A stretch of DNA of 64,000 bases from DATASD01 sp035478835 (GTDB lineage Bacteria > Patescibacteriota > Saccharimonadia > Saccharimonadales > UBA4665), in the NCBI GenBank assembly GCA_035478835.1, contig DATIJH010000001.1, positions 1 through 64,000 on the forward strand. The letters run 5' to 3'. The notes below the pieces were generated by a model that saw nothing but the letters and a program-made list of their open reading frames with translations, had not been told where the DNA came from and did no database searches. The position numbers were made by a program, and so were the translations under genes. Positions 32,477-42,034 of the stretch are shown here, in pieces (the stretch's first letter is position 1; the number at the start of each line of letters is the position of its first letter).

Positions 32477-33037
32477 CTATTTCGCAAAATAATTTTTGAG
32501 CCACGGGGCGAGCTCGTGCCAGACGGTTTGCCGGCCTTCGAGCGGCGATTTGTCTTCGGCGTGAAATTCGGCGACGCTGCGTTTGCCATCAAATGTTACC
32601 AGTGTTTCGTTCGGTTTTCCGCTGAGCGTACGCGGCACGCGGAGCATGGTGCCCGCGATGTCGAGCGCAAACAAATGCTGGCCGTGCTCGTCCTGGAACA
32701 CGGCGTATTGTCGCAAAATGATCTCGCGGTTTTCAAGCGGCTTGGTCAGGCGGAACAGATCCTCGGGCGTAAACCACTCGTTAATCGACTTCATGTACGG
32801 GCCCGGAAAGCCGTTCAGCGCTGGAATAACCCAGCTGTCGTCGCTCACGATCACTGGTTTTTTAAGCAGGGCGAACGCTTTGGCGGCTTTGTCGCGCACT
32901 ACGGCTTCGCCGTCTTCGGCCTGGATTTCAGCAACGTCCAGCAGCTGCTGCGTGATTTCAATACCGAACTCTGCGCAGACCAAACGCGCGCTGCGGAGCT
33001 TGTCGGCATTACCAGTGGCGAACAGAACGGAAATCAT
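32477..33037 (-). CDS. rdgB: Ham1/RdgB-like non-canonical purine NTP pyrophosphatase
   Basis: 186 residues from ATG 33037 (a TTG 9 bases earlier is possible). Motifs: FATGNADKL (substrate binding), VSDDSWVIPALNGFPGPY, which is the family SDDSGL..L.G.PG.Y segment with W for G, and a Lys/Asp region further on. Removes ITP, XTP and dITP from the nucleotide pool, complementing the EndoQ-like DNA-level repair earlier in the window. Divergent from tilS; a palindrome ATTGTACAAT between them offers a -10 in both directions. Confidence 0.8.
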   Translation of the reverse strand: MISVLFATGNADKLRSARLVCAEFGIEITQQLLDVAEIQAEDGEAVVRDKAAKAFALLKKPVIVSDDSWVIPALNGFPGPYMKSINEWFTPEDLFRLTKPLENREIILRQYAVFQDEHGQHLFALDIAGTMLRVPRTLSGKPNETLVTFDGKRSVAEFHAEDKSPLEGRQTVWHELAPWLKNYFAK

Positions 33038-33053
33038 ATTGTACAATTACAGC

Positions 33054-33938
33054 ATGAATGTGCGTGTGGCGCCAGGAAAATATGTGCTTGCCGTGTCCGG
33101 CGGTGTGGATTCGATGGTGCTGCTCGATGTTTTGCGGCAGTTGCCCGGCGTGGAGTTGACGGTGGCGCACTTTGACCATGGCATCCGCCCGGACTCAAAA
33201 AAAGACCGCGAGTTCGTTGGCTGCGCAGCCCGCGCTCACAACCTGCCATATATATACGAGTCCGGTAACTTAGGCGCAGCGGCCAGCGAGGCCACAGCCC
33301 GCGATGCCCGCTATGCATTTTTGCGCCGCGTGCAAAAAGAGCAGGGCGCGCAAGCAATCATTACCGCGCACCACCAGGACGATGCGCTCGAAACAGCGAT
33401 CCTTAATCTGCTGCGCGGCACCGGACGCAAGGGCTTGAGTGCGCTGCAATCGCGGCCGGATGTGCTGCGGCCGATGCTGCATGTAACTAAGCAGGAAATT
33501 TTGGCGTACGCCCGCGCTCACAACCTGCCATGGCGCGAAGACAGCACCAACGCCGATGCCCGCTACTTGCGCAATTATATCCGGCACGCCATTGTGCCGC
33601 AGCTCGGCAATGCCGGCCGGCAAGAACTGCTCAAAACCATCGAGCGCACCGAGGCCGCGAACGCTTACATCGACGCTGCCCTCGCCCTTTTATTGCCGGG
33701 TAAAGGCGAGCCATTCGATCGCTACGTGTTTATTATGTTGCCGCACGCACTCGCGCGCGAGACGATGGCCGCGTGGCTGCGCCAAAATCAGGCGCTCGGT
33801 TTCGATCGCAAAGCTATCGAACGGCTCGTAGTGTTTGCTAAGACGGCGCTGCCGGGCAAGGTCGCCGATATCGATGGTCACCGGTTGCTGACGGCAGGCA
33901 AGAGCACACTCAAAATTACACCGCGGCATCTCTCGTAA
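33054..33938 (+). CDS. tilS: tRNA(Ile)-lysidine synthase
   Basis: 294 residues, the short form lacking the long C-terminal domains. P-loop SGGVDSM (residues ~15-21), AHFDHGIRPDS, ITAHHQDDALET, RGTGRKGLSAL and the C-terminal NADARYLRNYIRH motif, all typical of TilS. Uses ATP and lysine to modify C34 of tRNA-Ile2 (gene at 13753), changing its reading from AUG to AUA. TACAAT at 33042-33047 lies 6 bases before ATG 33054 (leaderless). The frame is open upstream but overlaps rdgB. ftsH follows, a common tilS-ftsH order. Confidence 0.93.
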   Translation: MNVRVAPGKYVLAVSGGVDSMVLLDVLRQLPGVELTVAHFDHGIRPDSKKDREFVGCAARAHNLPYIYESGNLGAAASEATARDARYAFLRRVQKEQGAQAIITAHHQDDALETAILNLLRGTGRKGLSALQSRPDVLRPMLHVTKQEILAYARAHNLPWREDSTNADARYLRNYIRHAIVPQLGNAGRQELLKTIERTEAANAYIDAALALLLPGKGEPFDRYVFIMLPHALARETMAAWLRQNQALGFDRKAIERLVVFAKTALPGKVADIDGHRLLTAGKSTLKITPRHLS

Positions 33939-33968
33939 AAAGTGCTATACGGTGTATAATGCTGGGGT

Positions 33969-35843
33969 ATGGATAACAAGCAAAAATCATTTCGTCAACG
34001 GAACAACAAGGGTGGAAACGGCAATCGCGGCTTTCGGAACGCCGGTTTTATCGCGCTACTTGTGCTGTTTGGGCTGATCGTTTTCGCGGCATATGGCTCG
34101 TCCGGCTCGCTGCAAACCATCCCGATTACCCAAGCTGTGCACGACGCTAACAGCGGTAAATATCAAAAGATGGAGATCAGTGGCAACGAAGTCGACATCA
34201 CCAAAAAGGGCGATGACCACCCCACGCTCAAAAGCTATACCGAGCCCAACGCTACGCTTAAGGACGAGGGCCTGAATTACAGCAAGGTCGAGGTTTCGGC
34301 CAAAGCGAACTCCTCGTTCGGTTCGACGATCGGCAGCATTGCATTTACGCTGGTGCCGGTGCTGGCCATCAGCCTTGTGCTGTACTTTATGCTGCGCAGC
34401 GCACAAGGTCAGGGCAACCAGGCCATGAGTTTTGGCAAAAGCCGCGCCCGCTTGTACGGCAACGAAAAAGACAAAGTCGTGTTTACCGACATCGCCGGCA
34501 GCGAAGAAGCCAAGCAAGACCTGCAAGAAGTTGTTGAATTTTTGAAGTTCCCCAAAAAGTTTGCCGGTGTTGGCGCACGCATTCCAAAAGGTGTGCTGCT
34601 GGTTGGCCCTCCGGGTACCGGTAAAACGATGCTCGCCCGCGCCGTTGCCGGCGAGGCCAACGTGCCGTTCTTTAGCATCTCCGGTTCGGAATTTGTTGAA
34701 ATGTTTGTTGGTGTTGGCGCCAGCCGTGTCCGCGACTTGTTTGCCAAGGCCAAAAAGAACGCGCCATGCATTATCTTTATCGACGAAATCGACGCCGTTG
34801 GGCGCCGCCGCGGTTCCGGCATGGGCGGCGGCCACGACGAGCGCGAGCAAACCCTCAACCAGATTTTGGTAGAAATGGACGGTTTCGAGCAAGGCCAGAA
34901 CGTAATCGTGCTGGCCGCAACCAACCGCGCCGACGTGCTTGACCCGGCGCTACTGCGCCCCGGCCGCTTTGACCGCCGCGTCAACATCGGGTTGCCGGAC
35001 CGCAAAGACCGCTTTGCAATCCTTAAAGTGCACTTTGCCAAAAAGCCGCTCGCCAAAGGTGTTGATCTGGAAGCGCTGGCTGCAAAATCCGCGGGTTCTT
35101 CTGGCGCCGACCTCGCCAATATTGCCAATGAGGCCGCCATTATTGCCGCCCGCAGCAACCGCCGCGAAATCATCCAGAGCGACGTAACCGAGGCTTTCGA
35201 GAAAGTTGCCATCGGACCAGAGCGCAAGAGCAAGGTCATGAACGAAAAAGAAAAGGAGCTGACCGCGTATCACGAAGCCGGCCACGCCATTGTCGGCCAT
35301 GTGCTGCCGGACAGCGATCTAGTGCACAAAGTCACCATCATCCCACGCGGCGGCACCGGCGGCGTTACCTGGTTTATCCCGCCAGAAGACAAAGTCTACC
35401 ACTCGATCCTTGAGTACAAAGACGTGCTGGCGCGCATGCTGGGCGGCCGTATCGCCGAAGAAGTCATTTACGGCTCGGAACGCGTCACGACCGGCGCCGG
35501 CAGCGACCTGCAAAAGGCTGCTGAGCTCGCCCGCGACATGATCATTAACCAGGGTATGGGTAAAAAACTGCGCGACCAGGTCTTTCACACCGAAGATGGC
35601 ATGATGCTCGACCGCCTGGTGCACGAGCGCGAATATTCTGACGAAACGGCCAAAGTTATCGACGATGAAGTCGAAGCGCTCATCACCGAAGCCGCCCGCC
35701 GCGCCCGCGAAGTCATAAAAGCGAACTTGCGCTATCTTGAGGCGCTCAAAGACCGCCTGATCGAGAAAGAAACCGTCGAAGCCGACGAAGTTGTCGAAGT
35801 CCTAAAGGGCACTCACATGCCCAAAACTGCCGCACTGTACTAG
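33969..35843 (+). CDS. ftsH: ATP-dependent zinc metalloprotease FtsH
   Basis: 624 residues. Two membrane helices (residues ~27-45 and ~118-138) around an external domain, AAA module with GPPGTGKT (residue ~214), Walker B IIFIDEID, pore loop FVEMFVG, arginine finger region RPGRFDRR, and protease motif HEAGH (residue ~434) with its downstream Asp. Degrades membrane and short-lived cytosolic proteins. Leaderless: TATAAT at 33955-33960. Confidence 0.98.
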   Translation: MDNKQKSFRQRNNKGGNGNRGFRNAGFIALLVLFGLIVFAAYGSSGSLQTIPITQAVHDANSGKYQKMEISGNEVDITKKGDDHPTLKSYTEPNATLKDEGLNYSKVEVSAKANSSFGSTIGSIAFTLVPVLAISLVLYFMLRSAQGQGNQAMSFGKSRARLYGNEKDKVVFTDIAGSEEAKQDLQEVVEFLKFPKKFAGVGARIPKGVLLVGPPGTGKTMLARAVAGEANVPFFSISGSEFVEMFVGVGASRVRDLFAKAKKNAPCIIFIDEIDAVGRRRGSGMGGGHDEREQTLNQILVEMDGFEQGQNVIVLAATNRADVLDPALLRPGRFDRRVNIGLPDRKDRFAILKVHFAKKPLAKGVDLEALAAKSAGSSGADLANIANEAAIIAARSNRREIIQSDVTEAFEKVAIGPERKSKVMNEKEKELTAYHEAGHAIVGHVLPDSDLVHKVTIIPRGGTGGVTWFIPPEDKVYHSILEYKDVLARMLGGRIAEEVIYGSERVTTGAGSDLQKAAELARDMIINQGMGKKLRDQVFHTEDGMMLDRLVHEREYSDETAKVIDDEVEALITEAARRAREVIKANLRYLEALKDRLIEKETVEADEVVEVLKGTHMPKTAALY

Positions 35844-35992
35844 TGTTGATTTTACCCTCAGAAACGGGTATGCCGTGCAGCCGAATTTGTGTATAGTTGT
35901 AGACAGGGTGGTCTAAGTCTCGTCATTATTGCACACTGCTTTCGTAAGTTAGTGTCGCCTGAGGGCGTGCAGACCCGTTTAACCACAGTTAC

Positions 35993-37615
35993 ATGCAAGA
36001 AAAACCGGCCAAACAAGCAAAACCCAGGATCTCGCTCGGCAACACCGCGGCATTGTTGATTGCAACCGCGCTTATTGGGCAGGGCCTGGGTTTTTTGCGT
36101 ACGCGTCTGGTGAACGCCAACTTCAATAATCTTGGCCCGCACAGCACCGACGCCTATTTTGCCGCGTTTAACATTCCGGATTTCTTTTTCTATACGCTGG
36201 CGGCCGGCGCTTTGGGCGTAGCATTCATGCCGGTTTTGGCCGAGCACTTGCACCGCGGTGACCGCAAGGGGATTTGGGAGCTTTCATCGAGCCTGCTTAA
36301 CTTGTTAAGTATTATTATGGCTGCGGTTTCGGTAATTATTTTTGTATTTGCTGAGCCGCTCATTCACCACATTGTGGCGCCGCACCTGGGTCCATCGCAA
36401 TTGCACGATGCCACAGTTATTATGCGTTTTTTGGCGCTTAACCCGCTGTTATTTACGATCTCCGGCATTTTAAACAGTGTGCAGCAAACGTTCGGCAAGT
36501 TCTTTTTCTTTGCGATTGCACCGCTGTTTTATAACCTCAGCATTATTGTGAGCACCATTGTCTTTAGCACACGCGCGCCGCACGGCGGCGGGCCCGGGCA
36601 TTTGGGTTTGGTGGGGCTCGGCATCGGCGCACTGATCGGCGGCATTTTGCAGTTACTGGTGGTGGTAATCGGCTTGAAAGGCTCAAAGTTTCGCTGGTAT
36701 CCCAAAATTACGTTTAAGAACACCGATTTTCGCTTGATCTTGCGCCAATTGCCGGCGCGCTCCATTGACCAGGGCATCGACCAGGTGGAATCTATTGTGG
36801 AGACAAACTTTGCGACGCGCATGGGCACCGGTTCGGTGACGGCGTATAACAACGCCTACACGTTGCAGACGGCACCGATCATGCTGATTGGTACGGCGAT
36901 TTCAACCGCGGCATTCCCGAACCTCGCGAACCGCTTGGCGCAAGGACGACCGGATTTATTTAACCGCGACTTCTTGCGCGTTCTGCGCGCCATGATCTGG
37001 ATTACGCTGCCGGTAGTGGTGGTGTGTTACTTTTGCCGTGGTTATTTGGCGCGGCTCATTTTTTCGAAGGGTTCAGCGGATATTAGCTTGATCTTTGGCT
37101 ACCTGACGATCGCGATCTTTTTCCGCACGATTTACTCGATAATTTCGCGCTGGTTTTATGCGCAAAAAGACACCAAAACGCCGCTGTTTGTGTCGATTTT
37201 TACGATCGCGCTCAACATTGTGCTGGCCAGCATTTTGGCGCGGCCGAGCTCGTACGGCGTCGCCGGTTTAGCGCTCAGCCAGTCGATTGTGGCGATGGTA
37301 GAAGTGATAGTTTTGTCGATTATTATGCTGGTGCGTGAGCGCCGGCTATTCAGCGCGGTGTTCTGGAGCGGCTGCTTTCGGATTGTTTCGGTCACCGGAT
37401 TTAGTGTGGTGGTCGGCTTTATCATGGTGTCGCTATTCCCGCTACAGGCCGGCGACCGCGGGTTTGTGACGCTCTGCACAAAGCTGGTAATTATTGCCGG
37501 TTCGGTATTGCTGACACATGTGCTGATTTCGTCGCTGTTCGGTCTCGAAGAAGTCCAGCCGCTGTTTGCCCGCCTCAAGAAGCTTATTTTTAAGCCAATT
37601 AAGATTCAGTATTGA
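35993..37615 (+). CDS. murJ: Lipid II flippase MurJ
   Basis: 540 residues with 14 predicted helices in the MVF fold. Starts ALLIATALIGQGLGFLRTRLVNANFN, the conserved first-helix segment with functional Arg residues, and has the DAYFAAFNIPDF motif near residue 55. Flips lipid II for peptidoglycan synthesis. A 150-base gap before it contains TATAGT (35892-35897) and possibly a leader of about 90 bases; no clear ribosome site near the ATG. Confidence 0.93.
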   Translation: MQEKPAKQAKPRISLGNTAALLIATALIGQGLGFLRTRLVNANFNNLGPHSTDAYFAAFNIPDFFFYTLAAGALGVAFMPVLAEHLHRGDRKGIWELSSSLLNLLSIIMAAVSVIIFVFAEPLIHHIVAPHLGPSQLHDATVIMRFLALNPLLFTISGILNSVQQTFGKFFFFAIAPLFYNLSIIVSTIVFSTRAPHGGGPGHLGLVGLGIGALIGGILQLLVVVIGLKGSKFRWYPKITFKNTDFRLILRQLPARSIDQGIDQVESIVETNFATRMGTGSVTAYNNAYTLQTAPIMLIGTAISTAAFPNLANRLAQGRPDLFNRDFLRVLRAMIWITLPVVVVCYFCRGYLARLIFSKGSADISLIFGYLTIAIFFRTIYSIISRWFYAQKDTKTPLFVSIFTIALNIVLASILARPSSYGVAGLALSQSIVAMVEVIVLSIIMLVRERRLFSAVFWSGCFRIVSVTGFSVVVGFIMVSLFPLQAGDRGFVTLCTKLVIIAGSVLLTHVLISSLFGLEEVQPLFARLKKLIFKPIKIQY

Positions 37616-37626
37616 GTCCAGCCGCT

Positions 37627-38235
37627 ATGCCAAAGCCGAGCCTCGATGACGTTATAGCCCTTGTACAACAGATTATTATTCCGTTTTATCAGGTCAAGCG
37701 GGACTTGCCGCTCCGCGCCGAGGACAGCCGCTGCGAAAACGATGCCGAGCATTCCTGGTCGGTCGGGCTCGTAGCCGCGGCGCTTGCCCCGCACGTCGAC
37801 CCTACACTTGATGTAGGGAAAATTTGCCAGTTTGCCATTGTGCATGATTTGGTTGAAATCCACGCCGGCGACACATCTAACTTTGCCGATGCCGCAGCCA
37901 AAGCCACCAAAGAAGCCCGCGAAAAAGCCGCGCAGCTGCGACTCGAAAAAGATCTGCAAGCCTTGCCGTGGATACCGGCGACCATCGAGGCATACGAGGC
38001 GCAGGACACAGCCGAGGCGCGGTTTGTAAAATCGGTAGACAAGCTGTTGCCGCTGATATTCGACTACCTCGAAGAAGGCCTGTTCTATCACGAAAATAAG
38101 ATCACCGTCGAAGACTGGAAAACGCAGCTGCGCGCCCACCGCGAAAAAGCCAGTAAACACAGCGGCGCCTTTGCGTATTACGACGAGCTCTGGAGTTTGC
38201 TGCTCGCGAACCCGCACTTTTTCCACCGCCCGTAA
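37627..38235 (+). CDS. HD-domain hydrolase, YfbR/HDDC2-like
   Basis: 202 residues. H...HD...D metal pattern: ENDAEHSWSVG (first His), VHDLVEIHAGD (HD pair) and FVKSVDKLLPL (last Asp). This arrangement is that of YfbR/HDDC2 5'-deoxynucleotidases, which dephosphorylate dNMPs. ATG 37627 lies 12 bases beyond the murJ stop; an earlier TTG at 37612 overlaps that stop and is less likely. Confidence 0.8.
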   Translation: MPKPSLDDVIALVQQIIIPFYQVKRDLPLRAEDSRCENDAEHSWSVGLVAAALAPHVDPTLDVGKICQFAIVHDLVEIHAGDTSNFADAAAKATKEAREKAAQLRLEKDLQALPWIPATIEAYEAQDTAEARFVKSVDKLLPLIFDYLEEGLFYHENKITVEDWKTQLRAHREKASKHSGAFAYYDELWSLLLANPHFFHRP

Positions 38236-38340
38236 TATTGCCCGCAACGGCTATTATTTTGGCGAGGCGGACGCCCTTTGGCATTGATTGAAATGTCGGT
38301 TGTGCCGGTTAGCCGACGAAACGTATTGTATAATCAGGGA

Positions 38341-38880
38341 ATGCTACGAGTATTTCTGTTCAGCTTGCTGCGCCTTGTGCTTGCTGTACTGACGCTCGCG
38401 TTGCTGGTACGCAAGGACTACTGGGCAGGACTTGCCGCTTTGCTCGTTACCCAGCTCGCGACGTATTTTTCACGTAAGGTGGCCGAGCGCAGCGCGCGTA
38501 AAAACGCGGCGGATGTTTTACGCTCAATCACCGATAATGCCGTGAGCTTTATTATAATTGTTAGCTTTGGCTATGCTCACATTGTACATTGGGTACTCGT
38601 GCTGCCACTGTTGTTTACTACTTATTTGGTTGGCTATATGGGGCTGCGCATTGGTATTGCCACCAACACGAAGGCCCCGCCCGCAACAAAGCTCGAAAAG
38701 ATCTCGTTGCCGGTTGGGCAGGATTTGTGCCTTTTGGTGGCGGCACTTTTCCCGAGCGCCACGTTTGCCGGGCAGGGCCTCGCAAACGGTATATTCTTTT
38801 GTTTGCTTTTAATATTTGCCGGTCTTGTGCTCTATACGGCGCGCTACGCCTATACACATTTGCTTGTAGCGAAATCTTGA
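38341..38880 (+). CDS. Membrane protein, possible degenerate CDP-alcohol transferase fold
   Basis: 179 residues, five to six helices. TATAAT (38329-38334) lies 6 bases upstream of ATG 38341 (leaderless). The order of elements resembles PgsA: hydrophobic helix, basic segment YFSRKVAERSARKN where the DxxDGxxAR motif would be, SITDNAVSF where GxxxDxxxD would be, and TKLEKISLPVGQ, like the SKLGKxKTxxQ loop. Most catalytic Asp are missing, so if related it is inactive or repurposed. The comparison is by eye only. Confidence 0.5.
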   Translation: MLRVFLFSLLRLVLAVLTLALLVRKDYWAGLAALLVTQLATYFSRKVAERSARKNAADVLRSITDNAVSFIIIVSFGYAHIVHWVLVLPLLFTTYLVGYMGLRIGIATNTKAPPATKLEKISLPVGQDLCLLVAALFPSATFAGQGLANGIFFCLLLIFAGLVLYTARYAYTHLLVAKS

Positions 38881-39001
38881 CCCCGCAGTACATTCAAAGC
38901 GCGCACTCCCGCGCTGCGCATTTTTACAGTTCCGTTGAATCAAGGTGGCGGACGATCAAAAAGTGCCAGAGTCTGGATAGAGTACCTGTATAATTGCACG
39001 C

Positions 39002-39553
39002 ATGGCTATATCTAACCCCGAAAACCCCAGTAACAGTACGCTACTCTACAATACATTGGTCCAGGGCTTGCTGCGGCCAGATGTGCGCTACACCGACGGC
39101 CATTATTTAGACGTTACGCTTCCGCCGGACGGCGAGTATCCCGGCGCCACCGGCTGGGTGAGCGACTACGAGGCCTACAAACTACAGGCTGCGCATGAAC
39201 TAGATCGACAGCGAAAAGAAGCTTGGGGCGAAGCGCTTAATACGGACAATCCGCTGCCCTTTCCAATGGGGCTTTTGCGGGCTGACCGCAGGGCCTTGCT
39301 TGAGCGCGGCCTCACCTATATAGACATTAAACTTGAAGAGCCGTCCGATGGTCGTGCGGTGAGCTACTCGTTGCTGCGTCCGCGGGAAGTGCAAGAGGAT
39401 TTCTTGCCGCCGAATCTGGACGCCGCCGGAATCGAGCCTACCTCTGAGGAAATCTTAGTGTGGGACATAAAGCGACGCTTACAAATCCCCAATCCCTTCA
39501 CTGAGCCGCACCTGCTCGCGCTTTATAAATACTTGCAACAACCTCAGGCGTAG
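39002..39553 (+). CDS. Hypothetical protein, 183 residues
   Basis: TATAAT (38989-38994) is 7 bases before ATG 39002, so leaderless. Soluble, acidic; DGEYPGATGWVSDYEAYKLQAAHELDRQRKE in the middle, and a proline-rich C-terminal half. No catalytic motif or known family. lepA starts 33 bases after its stop with its own -10. Confidence 0.5.
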   Translation: MAISNPENPSNSTLLYNTLVQGLLRPDVRYTDGHYLDVTLPPDGEYPGATGWVSDYEAYKLQAAHELDRQRKEAWGEALNTDNPLPFPMGLLRADRRALLERGLTYIDIKLEEPSDGRAVSYSLLRPREVQEDFLPPNLDAAGIEPTSEEILVWDIKRRLQIPNPFTEPHLLALYKYLQQPQA

Positions 39554-39586
39554 GCGCTCGGCTGCACCTCTGTTATAATAGGGGCG

Positions 39587-41380
39587 ATGAACCAGGACCA
39601 TATCCGCAACTTCTGTATTATTGCGCACATCGACCACGGCAAGTCGACGTTGGCGGACCGCATGCTCGAAATTACGGGCACGGTGCAGCAGCGCGACATG
39701 AAGGCGCAGCTGCTCGACCGCATGGATCTTGAGCGCGAGCGCGGCATCACCATTAAGCTGCAGCCGGTGCGCATGAACTACAAAGACCATCAGCTTAACC
39801 TGATCGACACGCCCGGACACGTCGACTTTAGCTATGAAGTTTCGCGCAGTCTTGAGGCCTGCGAAGGCGCAATTTTGGTCGTCGACGCCACGCAAGGCAT
39901 GCAGGCGCAAACGCTGGCCAACGTGTACTTGGCAATGGCTGCCGATCTCACCATTATTCCGGTTTTGAATAAAATTGACTTGCCGGCTGCTGATGTCGAG
40001 CGCGTCAGTGCCGAAATTATCAGCTTGCTCGGCTGCAAAAAAGAAGACATTTTGCTAATTTCGGCCAAGACAGGCGAGGGCGTGCCGGCCGTACTTGACC
40101 GCGTCATTGCCGATGTACCCGCGCCTGCTGGGAAGTCGGACGCCCCAACGCGTGCCCTTATTTTTGATAGTTATTACGACGACTACCGCGGCGTGATTTT
40201 GTACGTGCGCATTGTTGACGGCGCCATTAAAAAAAGCGCTCAGATCAAAATGCTGGCGACCAAAGCGCAGGGCATCGCACTCGAAGTCGGTGCACTCAAA
40301 CCAGACATGACACCAGCTACCGAGCTCAAAACTGGCGAGATCGGTTACATTGTCACCAACTTAAAATCGACCCGCGAAGCGCGAGTCGGTGACACAGTAA
40401 CGTTAGTCGTTCTCCATAATAATTCCCCTGATACAATCGTACCACTGCCCGGCTACCAAGACGTCAAACCGTTTGTGTACGCCGGCTTTTTCCCCGAAAG
40501 CAACGAGTTTTATCAGGAACTCAAAGACGCCATCGAAAAGTTGAGCCTGAGCGATTCGGCGCTGCAATTCGCGCCGGAAAACTCGCCGGTTTTGGGCTTT
40601 GGCGTGCGCATCGGCTTTCTGGGCCTACTGCACATGGACATCGTCCGCGAGCGGCTGGAACGCGAATACAACCTGGACCTCATCGTCACCAACCCGTCCA
40701 CGGATTACCAGGTTGAGCTGTTAACCGGCGAACAAATTGACATCAAAAGCGCTGCCGACTTGCCTGACCCGGCCAAAATCCGCGAAATTCGCGAGCCGTG
40801 GATCAAGGGCGAAATCGTCGTGCCCAAAGAGTACGTGGGCTCGGTTATCCAGCTGATCGCGGGCAAGCGCGGCATCCACAAAAACCTGAGCTACATCGAC
40901 GAACGCGCGCTCGTCAGTTTCGAGGCGCCGCTCGCCAATTTGCTAACCGATTTTTACGACCAACTCAAGAGCCTCACCAGCGGCTACGGCTCGTTCAATT
41001 ACGAGCTCGACAATTACCGCGCCGAAGATCTGGTGCGCGTGGACTTTTACGTGGCCGGCGACCGCGTGGATGCGCTGAGCATCATGGTGCACCGCAGCGA
41101 GTCAATGCGCGTCGGGCGTGAGATCGTCCAAAAGCTCAAAGAGGTGATTCCGCGCCAACAATTTCCGGTGGCGCTGCAGGCCGGCATCGGCGGCAAATTT
41201 ATTGCGCGCGAAGACATCAGCGCGTTCCGCAAAGACGTGACCACCGGCTTGTACGGCGGCGACGTGTCGCGCAAAAAGAAGGTACTTGCCAAACAGGCCA
41301 AAGGCAAAAAACGCCTCAAAAGATTCGGCAAAGTCGACATCCCGGCCGAGGCATTTACCGTAATGCTCAAGCGGGATTAA
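39587..41380 (+). CDS. lepA: Elongation factor 4 (LepA)
   Basis: 597 residues, standard length. GTPase motifs AHIDHGKST (G1), RGITIK (G2), DTPGHVDF (G3), NKID (G4), SAKTGEG (G5), then the EF-G-like domains and the LepA-specific C-terminal domain with the end RFGKVDIPAEAF. Remodels ribosomes during initiation or stalled elongation. TATAAT (39574-39579) lies 7 bases from the ATG, so leaderless. Confidence 0.98.
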   Translation: MNQDHIRNFCIIAHIDHGKSTLADRMLEITGTVQQRDMKAQLLDRMDLERERGITIKLQPVRMNYKDHQLNLIDTPGHVDFSYEVSRSLEACEGAILVVDATQGMQAQTLANVYLAMAADLTIIPVLNKIDLPAADVERVSAEIISLLGCKKEDILLISAKTGEGVPAVLDRVIADVPAPAGKSDAPTRALIFDSYYDDYRGVILYVRIVDGAIKKSAQIKMLATKAQGIALEVGALKPDMTPATELKTGEIGYIVTNLKSTREARVGDTVTLVVLHNNSPDTIVPLPGYQDVKPFVYAGFFPESNEFYQELKDAIEKLSLSDSALQFAPENSPVLGFGVRIGFLGLLHMDIVRERLEREYNLDLIVTNPSTDYQVELLTGEQIDIKSAADLPDPAKIREIREPWIKGEIVVPKEYVGSVIQLIAGKRGIHKNLSYIDERALVSFEAPLANLLTDFYDQLKSLTSGYGSFNYELDNYRAEDLVRVDFYVAGDRVDALSIMVHRSESMRVGREIVQKLKEVIPRQQFPVALQAGIGGKFIAREDISAFRKDVTTGLYGGDVSRKKKVLAKQAKGKKRLKRFGKVDIPAEAFTVMLKRD

Positions 41381-41381
41381 T

Positions 41382-41990
41382 ATGGTTCCAGACGTTGAAA
41401 CCATCAAAAAGCTGCACCAAAAGTACGCCGAGTTTGCGCCAAAACCCGGGCTTTTTGAGCTTGTGTGGGAGCATTGCCAAGTGGTCGGCGAGATTGCGCT
41501 GGCGTGCGCCGAAAAGCTTGAGGAGCCGGTAGACCGCAAGCTCCTGTACGCCGCCGCACTGCTGCACGACGTCGGCACATATCCGTTTTTTGACCGCAAC
41601 GGCCAAGCAACTGGCAAAAGTTTTTATCCGATCCATGGCATTTTGGGCGCCAAAATCGTGCTCGACGAAGGCTTTGACCCGCGCATCGCGCAAATGATCG
41701 AAACGCATGTGTTAATGGGCCTCACCAAAGACGAAATCGTGCATCCAACCGGCCGCCATTGGCCACTGCCAGCGCGCGATTATGTGCCGCAAACCATCGA
41801 AGCCGAGCTTTTGTGTTACGCCGACCGCTTTCATTCCAAGGCGCCGCAGTTCAACTCGTACGAGACGTTTCAAGCCAGGCTGCAAGAGACGCTGCCCGAG
41901 CAAGCCAAAAAGTTCGAGGCCGCCAAAGAGCGCTTTGGCCTGCCGGACCTAGAAGCGCTCGCTCAAAAATATCCCGCCCCCATCGTGTGA
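41382..41990 (+). CDS. HD-domain phosphohydrolase
   Basis: 202 residues, beginning 1 base after the lepA stop. H in WEHCQVVGEIA, HD in LLHDVGTYPFF, H in YPIHGILGAK, and a late CYADRFHSKAP segment: the pattern of HDIG-type phosphohydrolases acting on nucleotides. Substrate unknown. Cotranscribed with lepA. Confidence 0.8.
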   Translation: MVPDVETIKKLHQKYAEFAPKPGLFELVWEHCQVVGEIALACAEKLEEPVDRKLLYAAALLHDVGTYPFFDRNGQATGKSFYPIHGILGAKIVLDEGFDPRIAQMIETHVLMGLTKDEIVHPTGRHWPLPARDYVPQTIEAELLCYADRFHSKAPQFNSYETFQARLQETLPEQAKKFEAAKERFGLPDLEALAQKYPAPIV

Positions 41991-42034
41991 GGTTCGCGCT
42001 TTACGTATACCGGCAAACACGGTTAAATGTGGGC

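Noticed and set aside
33038..33047. ATTGTACAAT as a true bidirectional promoter for rdgB and tilS
   Set aside because: For tilS the distance fits, but on the minus strand the box directly touches the rdgB ATG, so its RNA would start inside the gene.
34056..35239. Long antisense frames in ftsH
   Set aside because: ftsH is unmistakable and GC-rich codon use creates antisense open frames.
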